Shown piece by piece: positions 19,852 through 29,358 of a DNA stretch of 64,000 bases; within the stretch, counting starts at the first letter, position 1, and each line of letters opens with the position of its first letter. The stretch is from Acidobacteriota bacterium. GTDB taxonomy: Bacteria; Acidobacteriota; Blastocatellia; RBC074. The stretch lies in the NCBI GenBank assembly GCA_016710075.1, contig JADJLO010000041.1, forward strand, positions 358,175 through 422,174. The letters are read 5' to 3'. The notes below the pieces were generated by a model. The model was not told the origin of the DNA and ran no database searches. It worked only from the letters and a program-made list of their open reading frames with translations. The translations under genes were made by a program, and so were the position numbers.

Positions 19852-21110
19852 TAAATTACGAACTCTTCATTGCGCTCAGATATCTGCGTGCCAGGCGGCG
19901 GCAGGCGGCCCTGTCGGTAATCACAGGGATTGCGATTGCCGGCATAACCCTCGGAGTGGCGGCGCTGATCATAGCCCAGGGACTGGTCAAGGGCTTCAGA
20001 AACGACGTTCAGGAGAAGATCCTTCAGGGCACTTCTCACATCAACCTTCTGAGGGAAGACAACGGCGGGATCGAAAATTATCGGGAGTTAATCGGCCGGC
20101 TCAGCCGGATCCCGGGAATCAAATCGGCATCGGCGACGATGTACAATCCGGCATTGCTGAGCATCGGCGACCGCCAGGAACAATCGGTCATCAAGGGGAT
20201 CGATACAATCATCCCCGACGAGATTGAAGACCTTCGTCAGACAATGATCGAGGGAGACCTGACACAGATTCTCTCTCAATCAACCCCTCCCGAACAGGAG
20301 ACGCAAAACACCGCCGATGCAATCATCCTCGGACGGCATCTCGCCGAAATCCTCGGGCTGAAAATCAACGACAAACTCGTCGCCATCTCGGCCCAGACCA
20401 GACTGACACCTGCCGGTTTGCAGGCACGCCCGCGATATACCACTTTTCGCGTGGCCGGATTTTTCTCAACCGGGCTCTACGAATATGATTCGAGGTGGGC
20501 CTATGTTTCACTTGCCGCCGCTCAACGCCAGCTCGGCAGCGGAAATATGGCCGGAGTCATTCAATTTAAAGTCAATGACATCGATAACGTTGCTGAAATG
20601 AGCAGGAAGCTCCTGAAAGAGGCCGGAGCGGGCTTTATGACCACCACCTGGCAGGAACTCAATCGCCCCCTCTTTGCCGCTCTCCAGCTTCAGCACAGGC
20701 TGGTCATAGTCTTCTTCGGGCTGCTGATTGCCATCGCCGCCCTCAATATCATTACCACACTGACCATGACGGTGATCGAGAAGAATCGCGACATCGCCAT
20801 CCTACGGGCTCAGGGCGCCACTCCGCAGTCAATCCGAAAAATATTCATGCTGCAGGGCCTTGTCATCGGAATCATCGGCTCATCCGCGGGACTCGCACTG
20901 GGCCTGACACTCAGCCGCCTGGCCAATCATTATCAATGGATATCCATCCCCGCCGAGATCTACTCCGTTTCCCACATCACTTTAAAGCTGAGCTCCATCG
21001 ACTGCGCCGCCATCGTCGGCTTTGCGGTCCTGATCTGCCTGCTGGCCACATTAATTCCTTCCCGCACCGCTTCCAGAATCTCTCCCGTTGAAGCCCTCAG
21101 ATACGAATGA
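19848..21110 (+). CDS. LolC/LolE-type ABC transporter permease (FtsX domain)
   Basis: A 420-residue permease. It has one N-terminal membrane helix (AALSVITGIAIAGITLGVAALIIAQ), a large periplasmic MacB-PCD-like domain (about 45-270), and three C-terminal helices of the FtsX fold ending with the typical PSRTASRISPVEALRYE. In LolCDE this part extracts lipoproteins from the inner membrane for delivery to the outer membrane. The ATPase partner LolD is not in the window. The GTG start overlaps the lysS stop (GTGA), so translation is coupled to lysS. That lysS-lolC/E order recurs in several phyla (recollection, not checked). Confidence 0.85.
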   Translation: MINYELFIALRYLRARRRQAALSVITGIAIAGITLGVAALIIAQGLVKGFRNDVQEKILQGTSHINLLREDNGGIENYRELIGRLSRIPGIKSASATMYNPALLSIGDRQEQSVIKGIDTIIPDEIEDLRQTMIEGDLTQILSQSTPPEQETQNTADAIILGRHLAEILGLKINDKLVAISAQTRLTPAGLQARPRYTTFRVAGFFSTGLYEYDSRWAYVSLAAAQRQLGSGNMAGVIQFKVNDIDNVAEMSRKLLKEAGAGFMTTTWQELNRPLFAALQLQHRLVIVFFGLLIAIAALNIITTLTMTVIEKNRDIAILRAQGATPQSIRKIFMLQGLVIGIIGSSAGLALGLTLSRLANHYQWISIPAEIYSVSHITLKLSSIDCAAIVGFAVLICLLATLIPSRTASRISPVEALRYE

Positions 21111-21515
21111 GGTCTCTAATCTTCTCAGGCATGTTAAAACCAATCAATGCAAAGATTAATCATGTTGACATTATTCCCCGCAGGAATTAGACTCCAACCT
21201 GTCTAATAATCTTATTTATCCGGACACTGCGTCATCACTGGACAGACTGTCTTTTAATTGAAGAAATTGAAATTGATCGAATTCCCGGATAATGTCGAAA
21301 TTGATGAAGTTGTAAATATTTAAACGACCCCCCGAATAGCTTCCTGGCCTATCCCCGTTTCAGCCAAAGCTGAAAAATTTCTAAAACTCCTGATAATCGG
21401 ACTTTGTCTCCCTGTTACTGACTATTGAGTCCCGGCAATTATTTACAGCCGGGATGTGACGATATGGGGGACGAATTGAAGGGCTTGATCAATGGCTCTT
21501 GATGGAGATTTCAAA
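21111..21515. other. Intergenic region before the secreted-protein gene
   Basis: A 405-bp AT-rich gap. The only clear structure is a short inverted repeat CCCGGC/GCCGGG around 21434-21455, about 60 bp before the next start, which could be an operator or leader hairpin. I see no coding frame. Confidence 0.4.
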
Positions 21516-22547
21516 ATGCGAACCTCACACAAACTCACACAATTGTTTTTAGCTGTTTCAGTCATTGCCTGCGTTTTCATGTTCATGACGACGACAGCTC
21601 TTGGGGCTGATCCCGGCGCACCGTATCCCGCGACTTCAGCGGTGAGCGATCAAAAAGCAGGCTCGGTTCTGATTTTCAACTTTTACACATCGAGTCCGTT
21701 TGGCGGAGCCGGCAACAACACACAGAACACCAGATTCAATATTACCAACACCAATCCGGCACTGACGGCATTGATTCACATATTTTTCGTAGCCGAGACA
21801 TGCGCGGTAGCCGACTACCATGCATGCCTGACGCCCAATCAAACGGCCACCTATCTGGTCTCCGATTATGATCCGGCAATCAACGGTTACATCATCGTCG
21901 TGGCTGAAAACAGATTGGGCTGGCCGGCCTCGCATAATTTTCTGATCGGTGACGAATTCGTCAAACTACCGAATGGATCGCATGCCAATCTGGGGGCCGA
22001 GGCTTTTGCCGCGGAGTTTGAAGGCGATATGCCATTTTTCAATCCCGGGCTATTTTCAGCCGTGCTTAACTTCTCAGGCGATGCTTCCGGGTACAACAAG
22101 CTTCCGGCAACACTGGCTGCCTCGAATATCCAAAGCCGGGTAGATCAGAACGAGACGACGCTGATCATCAACAGAATAGGCGGCGATCTCGGCACCGGCG
22201 CTTTCCCGCTCGACAGGATGTTCGGCCTTCTTTACAGTGATGTAGAGGTTTCCTACAGCTTCAGCCTTAATGGCGGCCTGTGCCAGCGGAGGATTCTATT
22301 AACCGATTCCGAACCGCGCACGACACCGAGATTCACCGTAGTCATTCCGGCAGGTCGTACCGGCTGGATGAAATTCTATACAAACAACGGCAACATCGGC
22401 ATGGTCGGTTCGATGATCAACTTTAATCCGAACACCAGCTCAAGGACCGACGTCTTCAACGGTAGCCATAATCTCCACAAGCTGACCCTGACAAGCACTT
22501 CGGTAGCCTTGACCATTCCGGTCTTCCCACCGAGCTGCGCTTTGTAA
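21516..22547 (+). CDS. Secreted protein of unknown function
   Basis: The start is the ATG at 21516 with GGAG eight bases upstream, giving 343 residues. A signal peptide (KLTQLFLAVSVIACVFMF then TTTALGA) is followed by a mature beta-rich, Asn/Thr-rich protein. It contains paired features such as SVLIFNFYTSSPFGGAGNNTQNTRFNITNTNP and VHIFFVAE-like segments, with few Cys and no recognised catalytic motif. The pattern resembles acidobacterial extracellular proteins that I cannot name. It stands alone, ending at a hairpin repeat. Confidence 0.55.
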   Translation: MRTSHKLTQLFLAVSVIACVFMFMTTTALGADPGAPYPATSAVSDQKAGSVLIFNFYTSSPFGGAGNNTQNTRFNITNTNPALTALIHIFFVAETCAVADYHACLTPNQTATYLVSDYDPAINGYIIVVAENRLGWPASHNFLIGDEFVKLPNGSHANLGAEAFAAEFEGDMPFFNPGLFSAVLNFSGDASGYNKLPATLAASNIQSRVDQNETTLIINRIGGDLGTGAFPLDRMFGLLYSDVEVSYSFSLNGGLCQRRILLTDSEPRTTPRFTVVIPAGRTGWMKFYTNNGNIGMVGSMINFNPNTSSRTDVFNGSHNLHKLTLTSTSVALTIPVFPPSCAL

Positions 22548-22568
22548 AAGAAGAAGAAAAGAAAGAAA

Positions 22569-22703
22569 GATTACGAAACAGACGAAAATTTTTCAGAGGT
22601 GGACGGCATAAAAACCCGGTGAAACGAATCACGGAAGAAAACCCGTTGATTCACCCTCTGAAAAATTTTCGTCTGTTTCGTTTATTTCGTCTGTTTCGTA
22701 ATC
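22569..22703. repeat. GATTACGAAACAGACG hairpin element, copy B2
   Basis: A 135-bp element with ends GATTACGAAACAGACGAAA and the inverted equivalent. The right arm carries the unit twice (TTTCGTCTGTTTCG, TTTATTTCGTCTGTTTCG). The interior arms TTTTTCAGAGG and CCTCTGAAAAA pair with each other. The stem even extends outward through AAAGAAAGAAA/TTTCTTTCTTT. It lies between convergent stop codons and could act as a two-way terminator. Confidence 0.8.
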
Positions 22704-22728
22704 TTTCTTTCTTTCTGCTTCGACAGTG

Positions 22729-23673
22729 TCACTTACCGGTATATTTGAGGACGAGGCCTGCTTCGCCTGTCGCCCAGGCTTCATTCTTGATGACGGCAAT
22801 ACCGTAAAGATTGACCCTGGTGCCGCTCTCCTGCTCGATCCAGCTTTTACCGCCGTCGCTTGAGCGAAGGATGATGCCGTTCCAGCCGACAATCCAGCCA
22901 TCCTGATTATTTGAGAAAGCGATATTGGTCAGGGTTTTCCTGGTATCGACGGCGACGCGTTCCCAGCTGCTGCCGGTATTGGTGGTGCGCAGGACAGTGC
23001 CGTTGTCGCCGACGATCCAGGCGTTGTTTTTTCCTCTGATTTCAAGGTGGTAGAGGTAGCCGTTGAAGCCGCTGATCTGACTCTCCCAGGTTCGTCCGCC
23101 ATCGTCTGTAAAAAGGATGGTTCCCTTGCCTCCAACCACCCATCCGCGGTTATCGTTGGTGAACCTGACGTGAACCAGTTCTTCTTTGGTGCCGCTCTCC
23201 TGTTGTCTCCAGGATTTGCCGCCGTCCTCGGTATGCATGATACGTCCGCCCGTGCCGACGACCCAGCCCTTCTTCTTTGATGGAAAGGTGATGCTGTTGA
23301 ATCCCTGTTTGCCCTGAGAGGGAGGAACCTCGAGCTTGAAACTGAGGACCCAGTTATCTCCGCCGTCATCGGTGCGGAGAACGTGTCCGCCGCTGGCGAC
23401 GATCCAGCCTTCCTCGCGATTGCGGAAGAAGACATCTTTCATATTGGTCTTGAGCCTGGCATCCTGCGGCAGCCACTCGCGCCCTCCGTCAAGGGTGACG
23501 TGAACGATCCCGCCATTGCCGATGATCCAGCCGAAACGCTGATCAATAAAGTAGACTCCATTGAGATCCTGTTTTGTACGATCCTGGAAAGTTACAACCC
23601 ATTGAGCTTCGGCGACCGTGGCGGTCACGGCCAATATGGCAATGAGCATGACCGGCATTAAAATACTTTTCAT
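22729..23673 (-). CDS. YCF48/BNR-type beta-propeller protein
   Basis: A 314-residue exported protein with a signal peptide ending near VAEA. The mature part is a chain of ~43-residue repeats with the YCF48 signature, such as GWIIGNGGIVHVTLDGGREW, GWVVGTGGRIMHTEDGGKSW and GWIVGWNGIILRSSDGGKSW. There are six to seven of these, enough for one seven-bladed propeller. In phototrophs the family assembles photosystem II. In non-phototrophic bacteria, where it is also common, the role is unknown and is probably protein binding outside the cytoplasm. The site GGAGAAAG precedes the ATG. Confidence 0.8.
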   Translation of the reverse strand: MKSILMPVMLIAILAVTATVAEAQWVVTFQDRTKQDLNGVYFIDQRFGWIIGNGGIVHVTLDGGREWLPQDARLKTNMKDVFFRNREEGWIVASGGHVLRTDDGGDNWVLSFKLEVPPSQGKQGFNSITFPSKKKGWVVGTGGRIMHTEDGGKSWRQQESGTKEELVHVRFTNDNRGWVVGGKGTILFTDDGGRTWESQISGFNGYLYHLEIRGKNNAWIVGDNGTVLRTTNTGSSWERVAVDTRKTLTNIAFSNNQDGWIVGWNGIILRSSDGGKSWIEQESGTRVNLYGIAVIKNEAWATGEAGLVLKYTGK

Positions 23674-23715
23674 CTATGCTTTCTCCGGATTTCCCCTGAG
23701 GATAAGACTCAAGGC

Positions 23716-25131
23716 CTATTCACGCCTGAACTGTGATGTTGAAGTTGAAGTATAGGGAGATGATGCGGAAGATTTCAATTGCGGTACTTTCAATTTGAAA
23801 TCCATGTTTGAGTTGCGGCTTCCGAAAGCGATGGTTCGGCCGAGCTGATCGACCGCTGATTCCAGGGGACGATCACGGCCGGCCAGAATGTCCGAGGCTT
23901 TCAAATCCACCAGCAGATCGGGTCTGACGCCGGTTCCTTCAATCCGCTTGCCGAGAGGTGTCCTGAAATCGGTGTCACTGACATTCAATTTGCCCCCGTC
24001 CAGGAGTTTGAGCGTGCGACTGACGCCAAGCAGGCACCCGCAGGTGCTTGGATTTGTGCCGAGAATAAATCCACGCTTTCTCTCCTGCATGGTCGCAGCG
24101 AGGATCTCCGCGCCGCTGGCCGAACGTGAACTGACCAGCAGGGCCACGGGCTCGCGATAGACCTGCCTGAGCGGCATGGTTCGCCTGCGCGTCGATCGTC
24201 CCTGCCGGGTGATGAACTCGCCGAGATCGGTTTCCTCATTGAAGAAGTAGCTCGCCACCTGCGCAACCGTCGTCACAAAACCGCCGCCGTTGTTGCGCAG
24301 ATCTATAATCAGACCGCGGCTCCCCTGCACGAATTGCATGGCATATTCGAACTCTTTCTCTATCTCGGGACCGAATCCGGTGATTTCAATATAGCCGATT
24401 TTATAAGGCAGCATTCTGACATTGACCCTGCGCTGAAACTCCACGTAACGCCGGGACAGGGATAAGGGCATGCTGTTGCCGTCATTATCGAGAAAGGTCA
24501 CCGCCACCTGCGTATCCCGCAGGCCATGGAAGAGCCTGTCATAGCTCTGCAGTTCGAGGGCGGTCTGAGTCGAGCTCAAGCCGATGTCGGATCGAATGAG
24601 GTCGATGAGCTTGTCAACCGGTTGGCCGTCAATCAACGCAACCGTGAAGCCGGGACGGACGCCCTTGCGATAGGCCTCGGAGACCGGATCGATCCAGGTG
24701 ACGATGGAACGACTTTCAATCCGCCTGACAGTCAGACCAATCGTGGTTCCCGTCGGACGGAAACGATCAAAACCGTCTTCAGGAGAATAAATCCTCGTGT
24801 GCGCATCCCCGAGCCTTCCGACCATCTGCCGAAGCACACGGTAGAGGTCCTCACTGTTCGATGCGGACTCTGCCTGGGGACGATAATATTCACGCAGTCC
24901 TCTCCAGTCGACGCCCTTGAAATTCTTGTCGTAATAGTTGTCGCTGACCGCCCGCCAGACCTGCTCAAAGAGCCGGATCCGATCCTCTCGAGTCAAGGTC
25001 GTCGTCGATTTCGAAGCCGGCAGAGTAGCGCTGGCCTGTTGAGCCGGCGCAGTAATCCCTGCAGCGCTCAGGACAAGGCCCAACACCAGAGCAGACGCTA
25101 ATTTTTCAAGGTTCGAGAACCAGCCCATCAT
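23716..25131 (-). CDS. S41 family (C-terminal processing) peptidase-like protein
   Basis: About 471 residues from ATG 25131 (no strong ribosome site; the frame is open to 25200). It has a signal anchor (LASALVLGLVLSAAGITAPAQQ), an S41 N-terminal region (FEQVWRAVSDNYYDKNFKGVDW, LGDAHTRIYSP), a PDZ domain (GLTVRRIES to VDKLIDLI), and the catalytic core (GLIIDLRNNGGGFVTTV, SSRSASGAEILAATM). The nucleophile Ser is present. Where tail-specific proteases have the general-base Lys (TFGKG) this protein reads STCGCLLG, so the Lys is absent. It may use a different base or be a non-catalytic relative. It follows a TonB-C gene. Confidence 0.8.
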   Translation of the reverse strand: MMGWFSNLEKLASALVLGLVLSAAGITAPAQQASATLPASKSTTTLTREDRIRLFEQVWRAVSDNYYDKNFKGVDWRGLREYYRPQAESASNSEDLYRVLRQMVGRLGDAHTRIYSPEDGFDRFRPTGTTIGLTVRRIESRSIVTWIDPVSEAYRKGVRPGFTVALIDGQPVDKLIDLIRSDIGLSSTQTALELQSYDRLFHGLRDTQVAVTFLDNDGNSMPLSLSRRYVEFQRRVNVRMLPYKIGYIEITGFGPEIEKEFEYAMQFVQGSRGLIIDLRNNGGGFVTTVAQVASYFFNEETDLGEFITRQGRSTRRRTMPLRQVYREPVALLVSSRSASGAEILAATMQERKRGFILGTNPSTCGCLLGVSRTLKLLDGGKLNVSDTDFRTPLGKRIEGTGVRPDLLVDLKASDILAGRDRPLESAVDQLGRTIAFGSRNSNMDFKLKVPQLKSSASSPYTSTSTSQFRRE

Positions 25132-25200
25132 GTTTGTTTTTGAAATGCCTAAGAGTATTGAGGGCACATTGGATTGGCAAAAACCCGTAAACGAAAACAA

Positions 25201-26268
25201 TCAATCATCAGGATTCCGATCCTGTTTGAGCTCTGGATTGTTCCAGGGCTTGCGCGGGGGATCAATTACATTTCTGATGCTGCGCCTTAGTCTTTCAATT
25301 TCTTCGGGGTCGGCAGCTTTCGGCTTCGCAGCCTGCGTGAGGGGCCGGCGGAAATTATAGCGCACAAGTCCGCGGATTGTTAGCCTCTTTCCATCACGTT
25401 CGGCCGGTTTGAATTTTAAAAGTCTGACGGTCGAAACTGCCGATTCGTCCAGCCCGAACCCTGCCCAGCGGATGACCTCGACATCGCCAACTCGCCCGTC
25501 TTCCAGAAAGACGGCTTCAAGGTCGACGGTCGCGGTAATTCCGGCAAGATCGGCCTGCTCAGTATATCCGGGTTTCAGCCTGTTGTAGAAATTCGGCTGA
25601 GTATCGGTCACACCCATCTCATCGTCGCGAATCACCATAGCGACCACAGGCAGCGGCTTTGAGACGCTCTCGACCTCAGCGTTCTGTTTTTTCAGGGCAG
25701 CCGCAATGATCATGGGGTAATCGTCCAATTTCCGCCATTTCTGCATCAGGGATCTTCTCAGATTATCCGCGGCCTCAGACTCATCTTGACTCTTCTCGCT
25801 GAGGAAAGAAAAGTCGAGCAATTTTCCGGTGCGCGATTCGACGATGAAAATCCCGGCTAGAGCTTCGTAATAGTACTGCTCGCCCTGGCCGACTCTGCGC
25901 GTCAGGAGAACCTTACCCAGAATATAGAAATCGCAACCGAGGCTTTGTCCGAGCGCTCTCGCCTCATCCCTGCTCAGGTTCAGGCTGCCGGCATAGCCCG
26001 CCCCTTTTGACGCCGCGGCCGTCAAATCAGGATCGATCAGTTCGAACCCATTGGCGGCGCTTTCGCTTATTGCATTGCGAATCAATGCGGCATATCTCGC
26101 ACCTTCATCACCGGCAAAATCGATAACGGCCAGACGTGCTGGACTCTGTGCAAGACTTGAGGCCGCAGGAAGAATACTAATCGCACATAAAATCCGAGCG
26201 ATTATTGATACTGTGACCTTTCCCATATTTTTATCAGAGATATTAATCAAGGCGAGATTCCGGCTCAT
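25201..26268 (-). CDS. Periplasmic protein with C-terminal TonB-like domain
   Basis: About 355 residues from ATG 26268, which overlaps the stop of the HD gene (ATGA) and implies coupled translation. An internal ATG at 26226 would give a more compact signal peptide (VSIIARILCAISILPAASSLAQS). Residues following the signal resemble a CsgG/TolB-N-like nucleotide-free fold (LAVIDFAGDEGARYAALIRNAISESA, LGQSLGCDFYILGKV). The C-terminus is a TonB_C domain (ITATVDLEAVFLEDGRVGDVEVIRWAGFGLDESAV, then FKPAERDGKRLTIRGLVRYNF). Its role is unknown. Confidence 0.65.
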   Translation of the reverse strand: MSRNLALINISDKNMGKVTVSIIARILCAISILPAASSLAQSPARLAVIDFAGDEGARYAALIRNAISESAANGFELIDPDLTAAASKGAGYAGSLNLSRDEARALGQSLGCDFYILGKVLLTRRVGQGEQYYYEALAGIFIVESRTGKLLDFSFLSEKSQDESEAADNLRRSLMQKWRKLDDYPMIIAAALKKQNAEVESVSKPLPVVAMVIRDDEMGVTDTQPNFYNRLKPGYTEQADLAGITATVDLEAVFLEDGRVGDVEVIRWAGFGLDESAVSTVRLLKFKPAERDGKRLTIRGLVRYNFRRPLTQAAKPKAADPEEIERLRRSIRNVIDPPRKPWNNPELKQDRNPDD

Positions 26269-27536
26269 CTGATGACCGGCCTGATGACCGATTGGATAAT
26301 CAATGAAGCGGCTTCCGCGGGGAAGCATAAGCGGTGAAGAGCGTAGCCCTTCATGCCCCGCACGACATCCGACACATCGGCGATGTCCATGATCCGGCCG
26401 TCTCTCTCCACATGGATCCGCCCTTTGCCTTCAGGACGATAATAACTGTAATAGGGAATATCCGACGCGCGATCGGCGACAAGATAATATTCCGGATCAA
26501 AACCGAGCCGAGAGACCCTTCCGCGCGCCTCTTCCACAAAGGCTTTTCTCGCATTCTCGTCATCGTCGATATCGATCACCTTAAACAGTCGTCGCTGCAT
26601 GAACCTTCCCGCGAGATCCCTCAGAATCGGGTCACTTTCACGGGTCCATTGCTTGATATGAAACATCACATCGTGATCGTCAAATTTCAAGTACTCTGAA
26701 GTTGAAAGTTGCTCACCGGCAAGCACGCGTTCCATGACGGATTCCCTGACGACAAAATTGAGTTTCCCAGCCTCCATCAGTTTCACCGCTCGCCTGAGGA
26801 TGCTCATCAGGACGGCTTCGGCAGACCTCAGACTCTTGTGGAAATATACCTGCCGGAACATGTAGAAACGCGCCTGGAGATACTCTTCAACCGCATAGAG
26901 TCCGTTCGATGAGACGATGATATTGCCGGCGGCTTCATCGATGTCGAGCGCATGAACAATCCATTCAAGATCGTAGTTTCCATATTTGGCGCCGGTCATG
27001 AGGCTGTCGCGCAGCAGATAATCGAAACGATCGACATCGAGCTGCGATGAGACGAGCTGCCCGATGAAAGCCGGGCGATATCGATGCTCGATGACCTCAA
27101 CGACCGACCCGGGAAGCCCCGGGTCCACGCCGGCAAGACACTGATAAACTTCCGTTTCAGGATCGGCAATTATCCGGGTAGTCCATTTTTCATGATTCTG
27201 CCGCAGGACTGTTTCGATGACATGGGAGAATGGCCCGTGACCGATGTCGTGCAGCATGGCCGCCGCACGCCCGACAATTCGCTGCTCTTCCGATATCCTG
27301 TGGCGCTTGCCCAGATGATCCAGCACCCGCGTCATGACATGCATGACACCGAGCGAATGCGTGAACCTGGAATGCTCCGCGCCCTGGTAGGTATAGAGCG
27401 CTAGTCCGAGCTGCTTGATATAACGGAGCCTCTGAAATTCCGGGGTGTTGATCAGCCGGATCATGAGCGCATCGTCCGGCCGCTCCTCGGAAAGGGCGAT
27501 GATGTTGTGCACTGGATCCCGGTAGATTCGCTCCAT
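26265..27536 (-). CDS. HD-domain phosphohydrolase, dGTPase/SAMHD1-like
   Basis: A 423-residue protein with the HD layout of the dNTP triphosphohydrolase group: N-terminal RDPVHNIIALSEE, LRYIKQLGLALYTYQGAEHSRFTHSLGV (first His), AAMLHDIGHGPFSHVIE (the HD pair) and SSQLDVDRFDYLLRDSLMTGAKYG (the final Asp). This arrangement is the YdhJ/SAMHD1-like subfamily. It probably hydrolyses deoxynucleotide triphosphates, but activity on other substrates is possible. A heptad repeat lies immediately upstream. Confidence 0.85.
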   Translation of the reverse strand: MERIYRDPVHNIIALSEERPDDALMIRLINTPEFQRLRYIKQLGLALYTYQGAEHSRFTHSLGVMHVMTRVLDHLGKRHRISEEQRIVGRAAAMLHDIGHGPFSHVIETVLRQNHEKWTTRIIADPETEVYQCLAGVDPGLPGSVVEVIEHRYRPAFIGQLVSSQLDVDRFDYLLRDSLMTGAKYGNYDLEWIVHALDIDEAAGNIIVSSNGLYAVEEYLQARFYMFRQVYFHKSLRSAEAVLMSILRRAVKLMEAGKLNFVVRESVMERVLAGEQLSTSEYLKFDDHDVMFHIKQWTRESDPILRDLAGRFMQRRLFKVIDIDDDENARKAFVEEARGRVSRLGFDPEYYLVADRASDIPYYSYYRPEGKGRIHVERDGRIMDIADVSDVVRGMKGYALHRLCFPAEAASLIIQSVIRPVIR

Positions 27537-27545
27537 AAGAAAGTA

Positions 27546-27584
27546 GTTTAAAGTTCAAAGTTCAAAGTTTAAAGTTTAAAGAGT
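27546..27584. repeat. Heptad repeat, AAGTTCA/AAGTTTA type
   Basis: About five 7-bp units (AAGTTCA AAGTTCA AAGTTTA AAGTTTA) directly upstream of the HD-domain start codon. It is the inverse of the array at 27681-27717, so the two could pair across a ~100-bp loop. Confidence 0.75.
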
Positions 27585-27680
27585 TCTTTTCGAGGCAGTA
27601 AAATTACAGAACGGATTCACGATAATCTATCCGAGAGCATATCAACAGCTTTTCAAGCTCTGTCAGATCTGACACGACAC

Positions 27681-27717
27681 GACTTTAAACTTTAAACCTT
27701 GAACTTTAAACTTCTTT
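27681..27717. repeat. Heptad repeat, TTTAAAC/CTTGAAC type
   Basis: Five 7-bp units in the order TTTAAAC TTTAAAC CTTGAAC TTTAAAC, ending just before the stop codon of the M20 peptidase gene. It is almost identical to 12184-12218. Confidence 0.75.
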
Positions 27718-27720
27718 ATT

Positions 27721-28863
27721 TCAGACGGTCTGCAACAGCCTTGTCAGCAGGGCGGTTCGTCGTGGGATGTCGCTGATGATGATGTGTTCGTGTTCAGCGT
27801 GAGCACCCGCGCCGTCGACTCCCAGTCCGTCGAGAGTCGGCACGCCCATGGCGGCTGTAAAGTTTCCGTCCGAGCCGCCGCCAACGACCTGATCTTTCAG
27901 ATCGAATCCAATTTCGGCGGCAAGCGAGCGTGCGAGTTCGAAGAGGGCGATATTTTTTTCAGAACGCGGCATCGGAGGCCTGTTGATGCCGCCTGTAACC
28001 TCGAGGCGGGCGTCCTTGAGAACCGGAGCAAGGTTGCGGATAGACCGCTCGATTCGCTCGCCGTCGGCAGGGTTGATGAAGCGAACATCGACAATGGCAG
28101 AAGCCTCTGCGGGAACGACATTCTGAGTGGTTCCACCGTTGATGACTCCGACGTTGATGGTGACGCCATTCTGAGAATCGTTGAGCGCCGCAAGGCTCAG
28201 CGTTTGATGAGCGAGTTCAACGATGGCATTGATTCCCTTGCCCGGATCGAGACCGGCGTGAGCAGCGCGGCCCAGGGCTCTGACGGTAAAATTGCCGACC
28301 CCCTTGCGGCCGGTTTTGACGATGCCGCCGGTGACCGGCGGCTCCAGGACAAGCGCGGCTGAAGACCTGGCCGCTTCTTCCTCGATGATCGGCCGTGATG
28401 TCCGGCTGCCTATCTCTTCATCGCAGGTCAGAAGAACCATCACCGGCCTGCGTGTTTCAAGCCCGAGCGTTTTGATTGCCCTCAGCGATTCGATGAGCAT
28501 CGCGACACCCGATTTCATGTCGAAGATCCCCGGGCCGTGCGCGGTCCCTTCCTTTGTGATCCGGAATGGAATTCGCTGCAATGTTCCCAATGGCCAGACC
28601 GTGTCGAGATGGCCCAGCACAAGCAACTGCTTCCCTCCATCTTCACGGTCAAATCCGAACCCGGCACGCAGATGCGTTCCATATCCCGGCTGCTTGTCGA
28701 GTCTGATGACCCCGCCGATCTCGGCGAACAGACCCGCGATATATTCTGCAATCTCATCGAGCCGCACCTCATCGCGCGAGTTGGTTTCGCGCTCAACCAG
28801 TTGCCGGATCAGTTCGATGACGATCTCCTGCCGTTTGCTGAAATAATCCGCCGGATTGGACAT
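27721..28863 (-). CDS. M20 family metallopeptidase, carboxypeptidase G2-like
   Basis: About 380 residues from ATG 28863 (the frame also offers a TTG four codons earlier). It is a di-zinc aminoacylase/carboxypeptidase. Visible elements are the metal ligands in LLVLGHLDTVWPLGT, the bridging Asp region GPGIFDMKSG, the catalytic Glu pair in TCDEEIGSRTSR, and the final His in GVDGAGAHAEHEHI. A dimerisation domain lies between about 185 and 290 (FTVRALGRAAHAGLDPGKGINAI). It likely removes C-terminal residues from small peptides or folate-like conjugates; the substrate is not defined. It has no signal peptide. Confidence 0.85.
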   Translation of the reverse strand: MSNPADYFSKRQEIVIELIRQLVERETNSRDEVRLDEIAEYIAGLFAEIGGVIRLDKQPGYGTHLRAGFGFDREDGGKQLLVLGHLDTVWPLGTLQRIPFRITKEGTAHGPGIFDMKSGVAMLIESLRAIKTLGLETRRPVMVLLTCDEEIGSRTSRPIIEEEAARSSAALVLEPPVTGGIVKTGRKGVGNFTVRALGRAAHAGLDPGKGINAIVELAHQTLSLAALNDSQNGVTINVGVINGGTTQNVVPAEASAIVDVRFINPADGERIERSIRNLAPVLKDARLEVTGGINRPPMPRSEKNIALFELARSLAAEIGFDLKDQVVGGGSDGNFTAAMGVPTLDGLGVDGAGAHAEHEHIIISDIPRRTALLTRLLQTV

Positions 28864-29358
28864 TGATTGATTCAAAAATGTAATTTCCAGATTATCTGTT
28901 TATCTGTGAACCGGGGATGGGAAATCGTCTTCTGCCGCCCGTTTCACCCTGTTTGACAAAGCATCCGAATCATGCACAATACAATTTCATCTGGCAAGTT
29001 CTTGTTAAGTCAGTTAGCACTGCATTACAGATAGCTTTGTCTGGGTTCAATATCAAGTCATTTTCCTGTTTTCTAAGTTGTAAGTTACAAGTTGATAAGT
29101 TGGACGATGGATGATGGATGTAAGATGATTGATGATTGAGTCGCCCGTGAACTCTCAGAATTTGATGAGGCTGGCAGGCGGCTAATTATTTTCGGTGTGC
29201 CGTGAACTAACTAACTGTGACGGGCGTCTATATGATAGTTTCTGCGCCTGGAGGGTGAGCCGGATAATTACCGGATTATTAAGTTGAATCGTGGACCGCC
29301 GCGATTTGCCAGCCCCAATTTCAGAATTCCGAAGAAGACAGTGGAGGTTCAGTTCAGT
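28864..29358. other. Intergenic region upstream of the TPR-like gene
   Basis: A 495-bp gap between divergent genes. It contains a low-complexity stretch of GAT-rich units (about 29101-29140: GGATGATGGATGTAAGATGATTG type) and AT-rich sequence. Promoters for both flanking genes are expected here. I see no gene or RNA structure. Confidence 0.4.
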
